64,000 nt of DNA from Lentisphaerota bacterium (GCA_018676675.1 JABHEG010000042.1:124001-188000); one strand, 5' to 3'. Counted from the first letter of the stretch, positions 16,828 to 25,451 are shown. A program made the numbers and translations. Notes: generated from the letters alone by a model not told the origin.

Positions 16828-18000
16828 TCAACCCCGCATGTCTTCAATAGTGGTCAACATAGCTTCGATATTCCCAGGTGGCGTTCCGGGAACAAGGTAA
16901 TTGGATACGCCCACGATGATACGGCCCAGATCCAGGGCCGCTTCCATGCAGGAGCGTGTTTCGTTGATGACGTCTTCACGCGTTCCAAGGTGGACCGTCT
17001 GGGACTGGATGTTGCCGAGAAGGACGAGATCCGGGAATGCATCCCGCAGGCGGCGAAGGTCCATGCCCGCCGAGGCATCGATCTCGTAGTACCCATGGAT
17101 CCCGGCAACTCCGAAGAGCCCCTGGGCCACGGGCCAGAGGTGTCCATCGCTGGCAAACAGGTGCTTTGCTCCTGCCTGATCACAGGCGTCAGTGATTTGC
17201 CGCAGCCCGGGAACCATAAGGCGGTTGAACAGGGCAGGGGAGAACATCGGGCCTGTATTTGAGGCAAAGTCGTAGCCCCCGAACAGGTAGTGGAAACCTT
17301 CTGCAACGAGAACTTGGACGTTCCGAGCGGAGTACGCGGCGGAGACGGTCGTGTGTCGTTCCACCAGCTCGGGCCGGAGAGCCAGTGCCTCCATCCATGT
17401 CTGGTTGTGGGGAATTCCGAGCCCGACCCCTCCAACCCGGATGGCATACTCGTTTCCGTGCTCGGCCATCGCGCGGCGCGCGAACTCGTCTGCCACTCGG
17501 GTTGGGCTGTGGTCCGGCAGACGTTCCTCCTGGCGGCGTATTCCCTCTTCGATGCCGGCCAGGGTCAGGTCGTCAGTCGGGCGCGGCTTGTATGGGGTGA
17601 TGGCAGCCTGTTCGGTTAGCGGATCATAAGTAAGGACTTGCCAGGACTCTTCCGGGCCATCGCCGAGGATATAGGTATTGCCGTTGATTTTCCGGTGCGG
17701 CTTGCGGTTGCAGCGCCAGTAGGTTGGGCGAATGAAGTCATTGCCGAGGGCCATTGAGACGGCAACGGCGTCCTGGTATGAACGTTCGACGAACTCCGCG
17801 TGGGAGTCAGGGCCTTCCCAAAGCGACTTCACTTCCCGCCACTGCTGGATTCCTCCCCCCACGTACGCCTCTCGTCCCAGGACGTGTGATGCTGACTCAG
17901 AGCAGAGACCGATGTGACAGACGGGCACGCGGTCTGTTGGTTGCCCTGCGAAGACCGCATCAATGCGCTGCCGGGAGGTCATGTGTGCAGGAGCTGCCAT
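16828..18000 (-). CDS. Uroporphyrinogen decarboxylase-superfamily protein 2
   Basis: This 390-residue protein belongs to the same superfamily as its downstream neighbour but is clearly divergent. It begins MTSRQRIDAVFAGQPTDRVPV, the usual opening of the MtaA/URO-D-like family, and has GYDFASNTGPMFSP, HLFASDGHLWPVAQGLF and LLGNIQSQTVHLGTREDV. Lacking HemE hallmarks, it is presumably a methyltransferase-like or other catabolic enzyme of unknown substrate. ATG 18000 is preceded by AAGGAG at 6 bases; an internal ATG at residue 7 is an alternative. The gene is divergent from the heparinase-like gene, with a palindromic site between them, so the two may share control. Confidence 0.8.
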   Translation of the reverse strand: MAAPAHMTSRQRIDAVFAGQPTDRVPVCHIGLCSESASHVLGREAYVGGGIQQWREVKSLWEGPDSHAEFVERSYQDAVAVSMALGNDFIRPTYWRCNRKPHRKINGNTYILGDGPEESWQVLTYDPLTEQAAITPYKPRPTDDLTLAGIEEGIRRQEERLPDHSPTRVADEFARRAMAEHGNEYAIRVGGVGLGIPHNQTWMEALALRPELVERHTTVSAAYSARNVQVLVAEGFHYLFGGYDFASNTGPMFSPALFNRLMVPGLRQITDACDQAGAKHLFASDGHLWPVAQGLFGVAGIHGYYEIDASAGMDLRRLRDAFPDLVLLGNIQSQTVHLGTREDVINETRSCMEAALDLGRIIVGVSNYLVPGTPPGNIEAMLTTIEDMRG

Positions 18001-18100
18001 GTGTCTTCTCCTTGAGAATCTCCAGGCGGTGCTTGTGTGGGCGTCCGAAATTGGGGGCTATCCATAACCCGCTGGAGGTCGCGCTGCAGTCAGAGAACGT

Positions 18101-18134
18101 CATCCGGTCCTAACGTACAACCGATGACCGGATG
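18101..18134. promoter_or_regulatory. Inverted repeat in the divergent promoter region (possible operator)
   Basis: CATCCGGTC (18101-18109) and GACCGGATG (18126-18134) form a perfect 9-base inverted repeat with a 16-base spacer. A further CCGGATGT copy starts at 18168. The site lies in the 266-base gap 18001-18266 between divergent URO-D-like and heparinase-like genes, which suits a regulator binding site; a transcribed hairpin is the alternative. I see no other feature in this gap. Confidence 0.4.
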
Positions 18135-18266
18135 TCGCTTGTCCACCGAACGAGACGTTGCTCTTACCCGGATGTAACGGATAGTACGTCAAAGATACGG
18201 CCCGCCTCTGGTCTGAGTTGGTGGGGTTACGGCAGTACAGAGGATGATGACGTGAGGCATGCACAG

Positions 18267-21068
18267 ATGGTCAACAGCCGGAGACGAGTGATGGTCGCCG
18301 CTCTTGTTTTGGCCGGTATCTCGGGAGGAGGGGGCACCGTGGCCGGGCCATGCACCTTGTATAAAGAGGCGGACATCGTTCGGGCACGGGAGAACCTCGC
18401 CCGGCATGGGTGGGCGAAAGCCGTCCTGCGGTCCTGGGAACGGCAGGTTGCCTACGTCATGGAGCAGGACCGCGCATTCGTGGATTCGATGTTCCCGGAA
18501 CTGACTCCGTGGACAACCTATGGCAACAACTGTCCGGTCTGTGTCGGGAAGCAGTCATCGATGGGAGAGTGCAATCTCTATCGGTGGAACGTCCGGACAC
18601 CGGAACAGTTGGTGTGCAAGTACTGCGAAACAGTCTATCCCAATGAGGCTTTCCCCGAGACCGGGCGGCTTGTCTGCCCCAGGATGGGACAGACATTCAC
18701 TTTCTACCAAACGGCAGCTGAACGGGCACACCCTGAGGATACGACAGGTAAGCATGCGTTTCGGTGGGCGTCGTGGCCGGTCAGTTCGAGCTGGAGCGGA
18801 GTCATCCGAACCCGGAAAGCGACATGGGCCGTGTCCATGCTGATGCCATTGGCGAAGCTCTACGCGTTGACTGGTGAGTCGGCTTACGCTGAACGGGTGG
18901 TGTGGATCCTCGACCGCTTTTCTCAGGTTTATCCTGATTGGCTCTACCACGCTTACAATGGACCATTTGCAGACTGTCCCCCCGGAGAAGCGGCGGCAGA
19001 GCTTGGGCGTCATCCTCGGTCCGGCAAATTTGCCAAAGAGGTTATTCGCAGTCCATTTGGTTTGCACCAATACAAGGATCACGCACGGCTGTGCAACGGG
19101 TTCTGGGGTGCGGGTCGCCTGGGGACAGGAAGCGGCGAGGGATCTTACCTGCTCAAAGCGACCGTGGCTTATGACTTGACCCGGGACGCGATGCTGGCGG
19201 ATGGGACGAGGCTGTTCTCAAAGGAGGAGGAAGGCCGGGTTCGGGAGGACTTGATTCTGGCGGGATGCAAGGACCGTGAGAACTGGGCTAATATCCACAA
19301 CAAAGCCGGACCGAACCGTGCCCTCAGCGCGGCAGTCGGGATCCTCTTCCAGCGCCCGGAGAGCGTGCGTCGTGCTCTCGAGGGGTTCGAACGACTGCTT
19401 GAGGATTGCTTCCATACCGATGGGTTCTGTCGGGAGTCTCCTTCGTACTCAGGGATGCACCTCTCCCTGATGGCTGACATACCTGTTCTTCTCCGTGGGT
19501 ACACTGATCCACCGGGCTACACGCCGTCGGTAGGCGACCGGTTTGCTGACTTCAATCCCTTCCAACGTGTGTCGCGGTATCGCCTTGCGCTCGAAAGTAT
19601 GGTTCGCATGCTGGCGCCGGGGCGCCGGTATCCTGTCATTGGGGACACACACTACCGCGGGGGCGTTTCCGCTCGTTACGCGGAGATTCTCACCTATCAT
19701 TACGGCTCCCGATATGCACCGTTGCTTGAGTCTCTCCAGGGCGGCACGCTTGCGCAGCGCGGCGGCGAATATGCTCTTTGGCACCGGGAACCGGCTTTGG
19801 CGTGTGAGGGAGTGATGGACCTGCCGTTGCAGACGGAGTGGTTCCCTGCCTGGCATGTCGGCGTACTGCGAGGGGGAGAGCCCGAAAAAGGGACGGCATT
19901 GTACCTCAACGCCTACGCTGCTCACGGACACCGTCACTACGACACGCTGGGACTGGTCTTCTACGCCTTCGGTGAAGAAATGGCTTCTGACCGTGGTTAC
20001 ATCTGGGACGATCCCCGCAATGCATGGACCCGGAGTACCCTGGCCCACAATCTGGTCACTGTGGATGGCGCCGATCAGGGACGCAAAGGACGTCGTTCCG
20101 TGCTTGAGCTGTTTGGTGCAGAAGACGGTATTGAGATTATCCGGGCCCGAGGCGAGGCCGTGTACAGCCAGTGCGATCTCTACCGCCGAACAGTCGCGTT
20201 GATCCAGCTTGGCGGGGGGAGTTGCTACGCGGTGGATGTCTTCCGGGTCAACGGAGGAAAACGGCACCAGTATGGCTTCCAGTGCAACGGGACGATGGAC
20301 GGCTTTGTGGGGGGAGAGCTCGTGGGAAGCACCGACACCCACAAGTGGCTGAAGGAGTTCCGGGGGTGTGTACCTGAGGGAACGGTCCGGGCGACCTGGC
20401 ACGACAGCGAACGTAAGTTCGACCTCTTGGTACTCAACGACTGCGACCGGATCGCGGTCGCTGACGCGCCGGGCTGGCGCAGCGATCGAGGCAGCGAGCT
20501 GAACGCCCCTGCCATTCAGCAGCTGTTCTGTAATCGAAGCCGTGCAGCGGGGAATCTACGCAGCAACTTCGTGGCGGTCATGGCCCCGTATGTTGGCGAG
20601 TCTCCGGTCCTGTCCGCGAGCAGTGAGGAGAGTGCTGATGGGACGGTTGGGATCCGGGTAGAGTCAGCTGGGCGAACAGACTGGTTGGTGAGCCGGGGAG
20701 AGCTCGGGATGCACACGATAGGACCACTCCGGACTGACGCAGCATTCGCATACGTCGCCGTGGATTCCGCAGGCGTTCCCATCCGGGCCTATATGCTTGG
20801 GGGGACGCGTCTGGTGTGTCACGGGCTGGAGCTTACCACGGCGGAGGCCGAGATCGCCCTGGACGTCGAACGAGCGACCGAGCGGACGCTGCACCTGAGA
20901 CGCCCACTCGAGGCTCCAGAACGACTTGTGGGACAGTACGTGTTGATCGCGGAGACAGGCTATGAGATAGTCGAAGCACGCGCACGTTCCCTCACCGTCC
21001 GGGACTATCCCCTTCAGCCCGCTGAGCATGCGTGCGTTCTGAGCGCCGTGTCGTTCTCACGCCCGTGA
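18267..21068 (+). CDS. Secreted heparinase II/III-like polysaccharide lyase
   Basis: The 933-residue protein has a signal peptide (residues 1-27, RRRVMVAALVLAGISGGGG). It also has a zinc-ribbon-like pair CPVC (89-92) and CKYC (117-120), a long alpha-helical toroid region with WANIHNKAGPNRALS and SPSYSGMHLSL, and a C-terminal beta domain starting around AYAAHGHRHYDTLGLVFYAFG and DRGYIWDDPRNAWTRSTLAHN. This is the architecture of the heparinase II/III family, whose characterised members cleave acidic polysaccharides such as heparan sulfate or alginate; the substrate here is unknown. ATG 18267 gives a clean signal peptide with GAGG 9 bases before it; GTG 18252 is a possible alternative. It faces the URO-D/beta-helix cluster and likely works with it on the same polymer (inference). 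Confidence 0.82.
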   Translation: MVNSRRRVMVAALVLAGISGGGGTVAGPCTLYKEADIVRARENLARHGWAKAVLRSWERQVAYVMEQDRAFVDSMFPELTPWTTYGNNCPVCVGKQSSMGECNLYRWNVRTPEQLVCKYCETVYPNEAFPETGRLVCPRMGQTFTFYQTAAERAHPEDTTGKHAFRWASWPVSSSWSGVIRTRKATWAVSMLMPLAKLYALTGESAYAERVVWILDRFSQVYPDWLYHAYNGPFADCPPGEAAAELGRHPRSGKFAKEVIRSPFGLHQYKDHARLCNGFWGAGRLGTGSGEGSYLLKATVAYDLTRDAMLADGTRLFSKEEEGRVREDLILAGCKDRENWANIHNKAGPNRALSAAVGILFQRPESVRRALEGFERLLEDCFHTDGFCRESPSYSGMHLSLMADIPVLLRGYTDPPGYTPSVGDRFADFNPFQRVSRYRLALESMVRMLAPGRRYPVIGDTHYRGGVSARYAEILTYHYGSRYAPLLESLQGGTLAQRGGEYALWHREPALACEGVMDLPLQTEWFPAWHVGVLRGGEPEKGTALYLNAYAAHGHRHYDTLGLVFYAFGEEMASDRGYIWDDPRNAWTRSTLAHNLVTVDGADQGRKGRRSVLELFGAEDGIEIIRARGEAVYSQCDLYRRTVALIQLGGGSCYAVDVFRVNGGKRHQYGFQCNGTMDGFVGGELVGSTDTHKWLKEFRGCVPEGTVRATWHDSERKFDLLVLNDCDRIAVADAPGWRSDRGSELNAPAIQQLFCNRSRAAGNLRSNFVAVMAPYVGESPVLSASSEESADGTVGIRVESAGRTDWLVSRGELGMHTIGPLRTDAAFAYVAVDSAGVPIRAYMLGGTRLVCHGLELTTAEAEIALDVERATERTLHLRRPLEAPERLVGQYVLIAETGYEIVEARARSLTVRDYPLQPAEHACVLSAVSFSRP

Positions 21069-21083
21069 TGGTGACGTATCGTC

Positions 21084-21653
21084 TTACTCGTCGCCCGGAA
21101 AGACGTTCATGGCGTTGAGCGCATTCACTGTCCTTTCCGTTCTGGACAGCCCTCCCCACAGGCCGGCGACTTCGTGGCTCAGCCGTGTTGCCTTCTTGCC
21201 TTGAGCCTCGATTTTCTCGATCCGCGCGTTGAGTTTCGCCTCTTCGGCTTTGAGCTCTTTGAGTTTCTTCTCGTGGGGCTTCAGCGCTTTGTCCACTTCG
21301 CGTTGAAGCTTGCTCCGTGTCGACCCGATCTTTCCTTCCAGTTGCTCGAGCTTCCGCTTGTTGCGGCGCATCTTGCGCTCGTCCGTTTCCCTCAGGAGCT
21401 CGGCGACTTCGTCCCGCAGCTCAACGACGTCATCATGGAGGCCGGCGATCTTCTTGTAGCGTTTGCGTATGGAGTCGATATCCGCCTCACGAACCCGCGG
21501 CTTCTTCTTGCCTTTGGGGGCCTCGGATTTGGCCTTTTCTTCCCTCTTTTTCCCCCCTCTTTCTCGGGCCCACGCGTCTCCGGAAATCAGTGCGACAGCC
21601 AACAGGGCGCATACGCAGAGGAAGAGCTTCAGTGCGCGACGTGATGCATTCAT
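21084..21653 (-). CDS. Secreted coiled-coil protein
   Basis: The 189-residue protein has a Sec signal peptide (residues 1-26, ALKLFLCVCALLAVALISGDAWA) and then a highly charged Lys/Glu chain. From about residue 50 on, heptad-like helices (DDVVELRDEVAELLRETDE, LKELKAEEAKLNARIEKIE) predict a long coiled coil. I do not recognise a family. ATG 21653 has AAGGAG seven bases upstream; the longer in-frame ORF is only a read-through of the intergenic region. The gene converges on the heparinase-like gene with a 15-base gap. A periplasmic structural or adaptor role is possible but unproven. Confidence 0.7.
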   Translation of the reverse strand: MNASRRALKLFLCVCALLAVALISGDAWARERGGKKREEKAKSEAPKGKKKPRVREADIDSIRKRYKKIAGLHDDVVELRDEVAELLRETDERKMRRNKRKLEQLEGKIGSTRSKLQREVDKALKPHEKKLKELKAEEAKLNARIEKIEAQGKKATRLSHEVAGLWGGLSRTERTVNALNAMNVFPGDE

Positions 21654-21754
21654 GGGCGACTCCTTCGAAGTTAACTGGTCAGTGGTTCTGATGGTCACAG
21701 CTGAGATGCCATGTGGCTTGTCATGGGAATTTAGGTGTGGGTCAGGACGGGGGC

Positions 21755-21815
21755 AAGGCGTCCGCCTTAAGGGGTGTAATTCAGATCGGCCTGGGGGATC
21801 AGCTTGACCGATCTG
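21755..21815 (-). terminator. Two hairpins downstream of the CocE/NonD hydrolase gene
   Basis: AAGGCG-TC-CGCCTT (21755-21768) and CAGATCGG (21782-21789) pairing with CCGATCTG (21808-21815) lie in the 214-base gap between the hydrolase stop and the coiled-coil gene. Read on the minus strand they follow the hydrolase stop at 21868. They lack T-tracts. No gene is visible in 21654-21867. Confidence 0.35.
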
Positions 21816-21867
21816 TCCGGAGGCTGTCCGTCTGAGCATCTCGCCCTGAGGCAGGGCCAGGGAGAAC

Positions 21868-23541
21868 TCAGGCGATTCCGAGCACAAGTCTGCTCGGCGC
21901 GTCCGGACCATGATGGAGCCGCTGATGGGCCACGCGGAAGTCGCAGTCAATCAGGTCGTTCTTGCCCGTGTTGTGGTTCCGGTCAAAGTTGGGGAAATCA
22001 CTGCTGCTGATATCGATGCGGAGGCGGTGTCCGCTCCGGAAACAGCATGCCGTGGGGCCCAGGATGATCCGGAACTCTGTGGTTTCTCCGGGAGTCAGGA
22101 AATCCTCCTGGTCGTACCCATTCCGGTGTCGGGCTCGGACCATGCCGTAGCAGATCTCGATGGCCTTTCCATCGGGCGATTCGTCGCTGAGCCAGACGAA
22201 GAAGTCAGTGTCAACGGCACTCGAAGATGCGTACAGAACAAGTTCAGGGCTGCCGGCGATCTCGAGGTCAGCTTCAAGCGGCTCGGTACGGTAGCGAAGC
22301 ACATCCTGCCGGTAGTCCAGGCGGTTCCGCTCGGATGCCCCTGCCATCAAGCTGCGGCTCCAAAGGGTCGGCAAGGGGTCTTTCGGATCATAGGAGTAAG
22401 ATCGGGTGGATGCTTTGCCTGGGAGTGCGTCGGCCAGGGCTTCTTCTTCTGTCGTGTCCGCGTGCAGGTAGAGCGTGTGAGGAGTGAGGCCGGGCGGGGG
22501 CCAGGAAGCCGCCGTCTTCCACTTGCCCGTGCCCATCACAAAGTAGCGGACGGGCGGCTCCTGATCGGTTCCGTTCTGGACTCCTTTGAGCCAGTAGTCG
22601 AACCAGCGGATTTCCAGATCACGGGTGTCGAGTGCCGCTTCTGGACCGAAGTCGATTCCCAGGCACTCCCGTTTTCCCATGGTTGCGTGTGACCAGGGCC
22701 CGATGACCACCTTCGTCTGCTTCCGGGCTGTTTCTGTTCGGGCATTCTGTTGCATGCCTGGCAGGTGCCCGATCGAGCTGCAGTGATCGTACCAGCCCGT
22801 GAAGTCGAGGTTCGGCACGTCAATCTCAGCGTGAGCCTCGTCGAATCGCCATGCACGCCGTGCTGGGTGCAGCAGCCAGTCGCGCACGTGACTGTCGAGG
22901 GGAGGGGGCAAGTACTGGGCGATGTCGACGTAGGGCAGCATGTGTATCCAGCGGCCTTGCTCGATCTCGTTCCAGATCTCCCGGGCTTCGGCGGGTGTGT
23001 GTGGGGGGGGCCATCCCGCTCGGCGCCGCAGGTCAGGTGCCATGGTCGTGAGCCACCACTGCAGGCGGCGACCGGGCCGGAACGCTCCCCACCAGTCGAC
23101 GTTGGTCAGTTCAAGGGGGATTGATCGAGCGCACGTGGCCACCAGGTGCGGTGGCCGTGTGCGCGCTGTCATCCATTGCGTCCAGCCGACATAGGAGGCC
23201 CCCATCGTCCCGATCCGGCCGTTGCACCATGGCTGGTCGGCCATCCACTCGACGGTGTCATATCCGTCCTCGGGGTCCGTTGTGCGCGTCGTGAAGACGG
23301 TGAATTCCCCATCGGAGTCGTATCGTCCTCTGGTATCTTGACAGAGGACGGCATAGCCGGCTCGGACGACGCGTTCGTAGCCGGCACTGGCCTTGCCGTA
23401 TGGGGTCCGGATAACGATTCCGGGGAATTCTCCCGGCGCGTCCGGGAGCCAGAGGTTCGCCCGCAGGATGACCCCGTCCCGCATCGGGACGTCAACGTTC
23501 GACTCGGTCAGAATGCCCAGAGCACCGTTTTGACTGGTCAT
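21868..23541 (-). CDS. CocE/NonD-family serine hydrolase
   Basis: The 557-residue protein belongs to the X-Pro dipeptidyl-peptidase S15 / cocaine esterase family. The N-terminal alpha/beta-hydrolase core has DVPMRDGVILRANLWLP, the oxyanion region GYAVLCQDTRGRYDSDGEF, and the nucleophile elbow GTMGASYVGWTQW (Ser). The C-terminal jelly-roll is visible from about residue 330 to the end (RTEPLEADLEIAGSPELVLY, CFRSGHRLRIDISSSDFPN). Members hydrolyse acyl esters or amides, including cephalosporin and glutaryl substrates. There is no signal peptide. ATG 23541 is preceded by GAAGGAAG; an upstream in-frame GTG (23559) is less likely. The pyrF gene lies 53 bases upstream on the same strand, but no functional link is evident. 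Confidence 0.9.
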   Translation of the reverse strand: MTSQNGALGILTESNVDVPMRDGVILRANLWLPDAPGEFPGIVIRTPYGKASAGYERVVRAGYAVLCQDTRGRYDSDGEFTVFTTRTTDPEDGYDTVEWMADQPWCNGRIGTMGASYVGWTQWMTARTRPPHLVATCARSIPLELTNVDWWGAFRPGRRLQWWLTTMAPDLRRRAGWPPPHTPAEAREIWNEIEQGRWIHMLPYVDIAQYLPPPLDSHVRDWLLHPARRAWRFDEAHAEIDVPNLDFTGWYDHCSSIGHLPGMQQNARTETARKQTKVVIGPWSHATMGKRECLGIDFGPEAALDTRDLEIRWFDYWLKGVQNGTDQEPPVRYFVMGTGKWKTAASWPPPGLTPHTLYLHADTTEEEALADALPGKASTRSYSYDPKDPLPTLWSRSLMAGASERNRLDYRQDVLRYRTEPLEADLEIAGSPELVLYASSSAVDTDFFVWLSDESPDGKAIEICYGMVRARHRNGYDQEDFLTPGETTEFRIILGPTACCFRSGHRLRIDISSSDFPNFDRNHNTGKNDLIDCDFRVAHQRLHHGPDAPSRLVLGIA

Positions 23542-23594
23542 GATGCTTCCTTCGTTCACTTCCGGAAGGACTTGCCCCGGCCGAGCCGGAATGC

Positions 23595-24302
23595 TCAGTT
23601 GGCGGCGAGTTCGGCGAGCACGGCGGCTGCGGCGGCCTGGGGATCTTCAGACTGCGTGATCGGACGTCCCACAACCACGTAGCTGGCTCCGGCAGCGGCG
23701 GCCTGGGTTGGCGTCATGACGCGGCGCTGGTCACCGTGACTGGCACCGGCTGGACGGATCCCGGGGACAACGAGGACAAAGTCATCGCCGCACGCCTGAC
23801 GGACGGGGGTGATCTCGAGAGCCGAACAGACCACCCCGGCCAGCCCGGACTGCTCCGTGAGGCGAGCCAGTCTCACCACCTGCTGCTCCGGCTGTGACGG
23901 TACGCCAACAGCTTTGAGGTCCTCGGCATTCAGACTGGTCAGCACGGTCACCGCGATGAGGATCATGTCATTGTCGGCTACGGCTTCGGCTGCCGCTGTC
24001 AGCATTGCCGGACCGCCGGATGCGTGTACGTTCGTCATGTTGGCTCCGAGAGCCGCGGCCGAGCGAACGGCCTGTCCGACGGTGTTGGGGATGTCGTGGA
24101 ACTTGAGGTCAAGGAATACGTTCTTTCCCAGGTCCTTCAGAAAACGGACGCTTTCTGGACCGAACCGGGTGAACAGCTGTTTGCCGACCTTGTACCATTC
24201 CACCGAGGGCCCTATCCTCGCAACGATTTCGCGGGCGTCATCAAGGGTGTCCACGTCAAGCGGGACGATCAACTTCGTGTTGGGGGCGGGGCTCACTGTC
24301 AC
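23595..24302 (-). CDS. pyrF: Orotidine-5'-phosphate decarboxylase
   Basis: The 235-residue (alpha/beta)8 barrel decarboxylates OMP to UMP in pyrimidine synthesis. Motifs are LIVPLDVDTLDDA at the N-terminus, KVGKQLFTRFGP, the catalytic LDLKFHDIPNTVG (Lys/Asp tetrad), TVLTSLNAEDL, and PGIRPAGASHGDQ with VVGRPI near the end. I choose GTG 24302, which has AAGGAG nine bases upstream, over ATG 24341, which has no Shine-Dalgarno site and would give a longer overlap. Even so the gene overlaps the upstream membrane-protein gene by 47 bases. It appears intact and is probably the housekeeping copy. Confidence 0.93.
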   Translation of the reverse strand: MTVSPAPNTKLIVPLDVDTLDDAREIVARIGPSVEWYKVGKQLFTRFGPESVRFLKDLGKNVFLDLKFHDIPNTVGQAVRSAAALGANMTNVHASGGPAMLTAAAEAVADNDMILIAVTVLTSLNAEDLKAVGVPSQPEQQVVRLARLTEQSGLAGVVCSALEITPVRQACGDDFVLVVPGIRPAGASHGDQRRVMTPTQAAAAGASYVVVGRPITQSEDPQAAAAAVLAELAAN

Positions 24303-24972
24303 GTTGCGAAGCTCCTTGGTCTGTGGGATTGTTGACGACATGGTTCAGAACAACACTATGGACTCGCCAGACCAGGAAGAGAAGGTTGAGAACGGCGAGC
24401 AACATGAGGAATCGGACCGGATACGGGAGGTACTCCCAGGTCCGCTCCAGGTCGGACAACACGGTTCCACGGACGAGGATGAGGGCACCAACAAACGTGA
24501 GGTTGACACCCAGCGTCGGTATGAAGACGCAGTAGAAGGTCAGAACACGGGCCAGCTTTGCCTCGAAGAGGATTCGTTCGTTCCCGCACTTGTGGAGGAC
24601 AGCTCTGATGAAGGAGGCAAGCTCGAAAAGGTACCAGTTAGCCGCGAAGAGTCCTGCTGTTCCGGCGACCAGGAAGTAAGGGGAGTCCAAAGTCCGCAGC
24701 CACCAGGAAACAAAAGGCGTGAGGCCGAGGACGGTCACTGCCGATGCTTTGAGGCGCCAGAGCAGGTGAGTCGTCGCCTCCTCGCTGCTTGAGGGAGAGG
24801 GGAGGCGGAGGGTTGCGGCGCAGAGGCCGAGAACGGGCAAGATGTGCAGGTGCCCGAGTTCGCCTAGAGGGGTGCGTCCGACGTAGGGGAGGAAGACGAT
24901 GAGAGTAGTCGCCAGGAGGCAGTAGGCGATGCCGTCTAATGCTCGCGCTAATCGTGCGGAAACGGGGTTCAC
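24256..24972 (-). CDS. Six-helix membrane protein of unknown function
   Basis: The 238-residue protein has six clear hydrophobic segments: about 14-32, 40-58, 74-92, 99-121, 148-170 and 184-206 (VRFLMLLAVLNLLFLVWRV). The ends are polar and the C-terminus is rich in charged residues. I do not recognise a family. The start is GTG 24972 (no ATG upstream fits), with only a weak GGAT element before it. Its 3' end overlaps the pyrF start by 47 bases, so the two may be translationally coupled. Confidence 0.6.
   Translation of the reverse strand: MNPVSARLARALDGIAYCLLATTLIVFLPYVGRTPLGELGHLHILPVLGLCAATLRLPSPSSSEEATTHLLWRLKASAVTVLGLTPFVSWWLRTLDSPYFLVAGTAGLFAANWYLFELASFIRAVLHKCGNERILFEAKLARVLTFYCVFIPTLGVNLTFVGALILVRGTVLSDLERTWEYLPYPVRFLMLLAVLNLLFLVWRVHSVVLNHVVNNPTDQGASQRDSEPRPQHEVDRPA
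24312..24317 (-). promoter_or_regulatory. Shine-Dalgarno site deciding the pyrF GTG start
   Basis: AAGGAG (minus strand) lies nine bases upstream of GTG 24302 and inside the upstream gene. It supports a GTG start for PyrF rather than the longer ATG form. Confidence 0.55.
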
Positions 24973-25064
24973 AGTCTATCCAGGTTCATATGCGATGCCA
25001 AGGGGCTGGACCCCGGCAACATCCGGCACAGACGGTTTCGGCCGGCGCCGAAGACACGCGCGGA

Positions 25065-25451
25065 TCATGCGTCGACGTGTCTGCTGTACTGGGCGGCGCT
25101 CATCATCATGTCGAGTTCCTCCAACTCGTCACATTCCATGCGCATGATCCAGTGCTTGTATGGGGAAACGTGAAGGAGATTGGGATTATCCAGCACATCG
25201 CGATTAATTTCCACAACGCGCCCGGACATCGGGGCTCGGAGGTGAATGATATTGGTGTTGAGGTGAAGATGGATGCACATCTCATCCATCTCAATCTCAT
25301 CTCCTTCTCTCGGCATGTCGATGCTGTGGATTTCGTCCAGCCTTTCGGACAGCGGCTCGGTTACGCCCATTTCGGCTGTCCCTTGAGCCTCATCAACGCG
25401 TGCCCAGGTATGGGCTGGGCTGTATGCGAGTTCCGGAGGATATTCTAGCAT
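25065..25451 (-). CDS. GcvH-like protein lacking the lipoyl lysine
   Basis: The 128-residue protein follows the pattern of the glycine cleavage H protein: LAYSPAHTWARVDEAQGTAEMGVTE at the N-terminus (like the usual YTxxHEWVR...GITD), a central beta-hairpin, and APMSGRVVEINRDVLDNPNLL at the C-terminal side. However the segment that normally carries ESVKAAS reads MCIHLHLNTNIIHLRAP, so the lysine that takes lipoate is replaced. It therefore probably cannot serve as a lipoyl carrier and may instead be a structural paralogue. Related GcvH-like proteins exist in lipoylation or sulfur-trafficking contexts. ATG 25451 follows a purine-rich GAGGAGAACGAAG; the upstream extension in the same frame is intergenic. 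No gcvT or gcvP is nearby. Confidence 0.75.
   Translation of the reverse strand: MLEYPPELAYSPAHTWARVDEAQGTAEMGVTEPLSERLDEIHSIDMPREGDEIEMDEMCIHLHLNTNIIHLRAPMSGRVVEINRDVLDNPNLLHVSPYKHWIMRMECDELEELDMMMSAAQYSRHVDA

Noticed and set aside
19449-20402. 317-codon minus-strand ORF inside the heparinase-like gene
   Set aside because: Antisense to a gene with clear family features; its translation has no domain, and long antisense ORFs are expected at this GC content.
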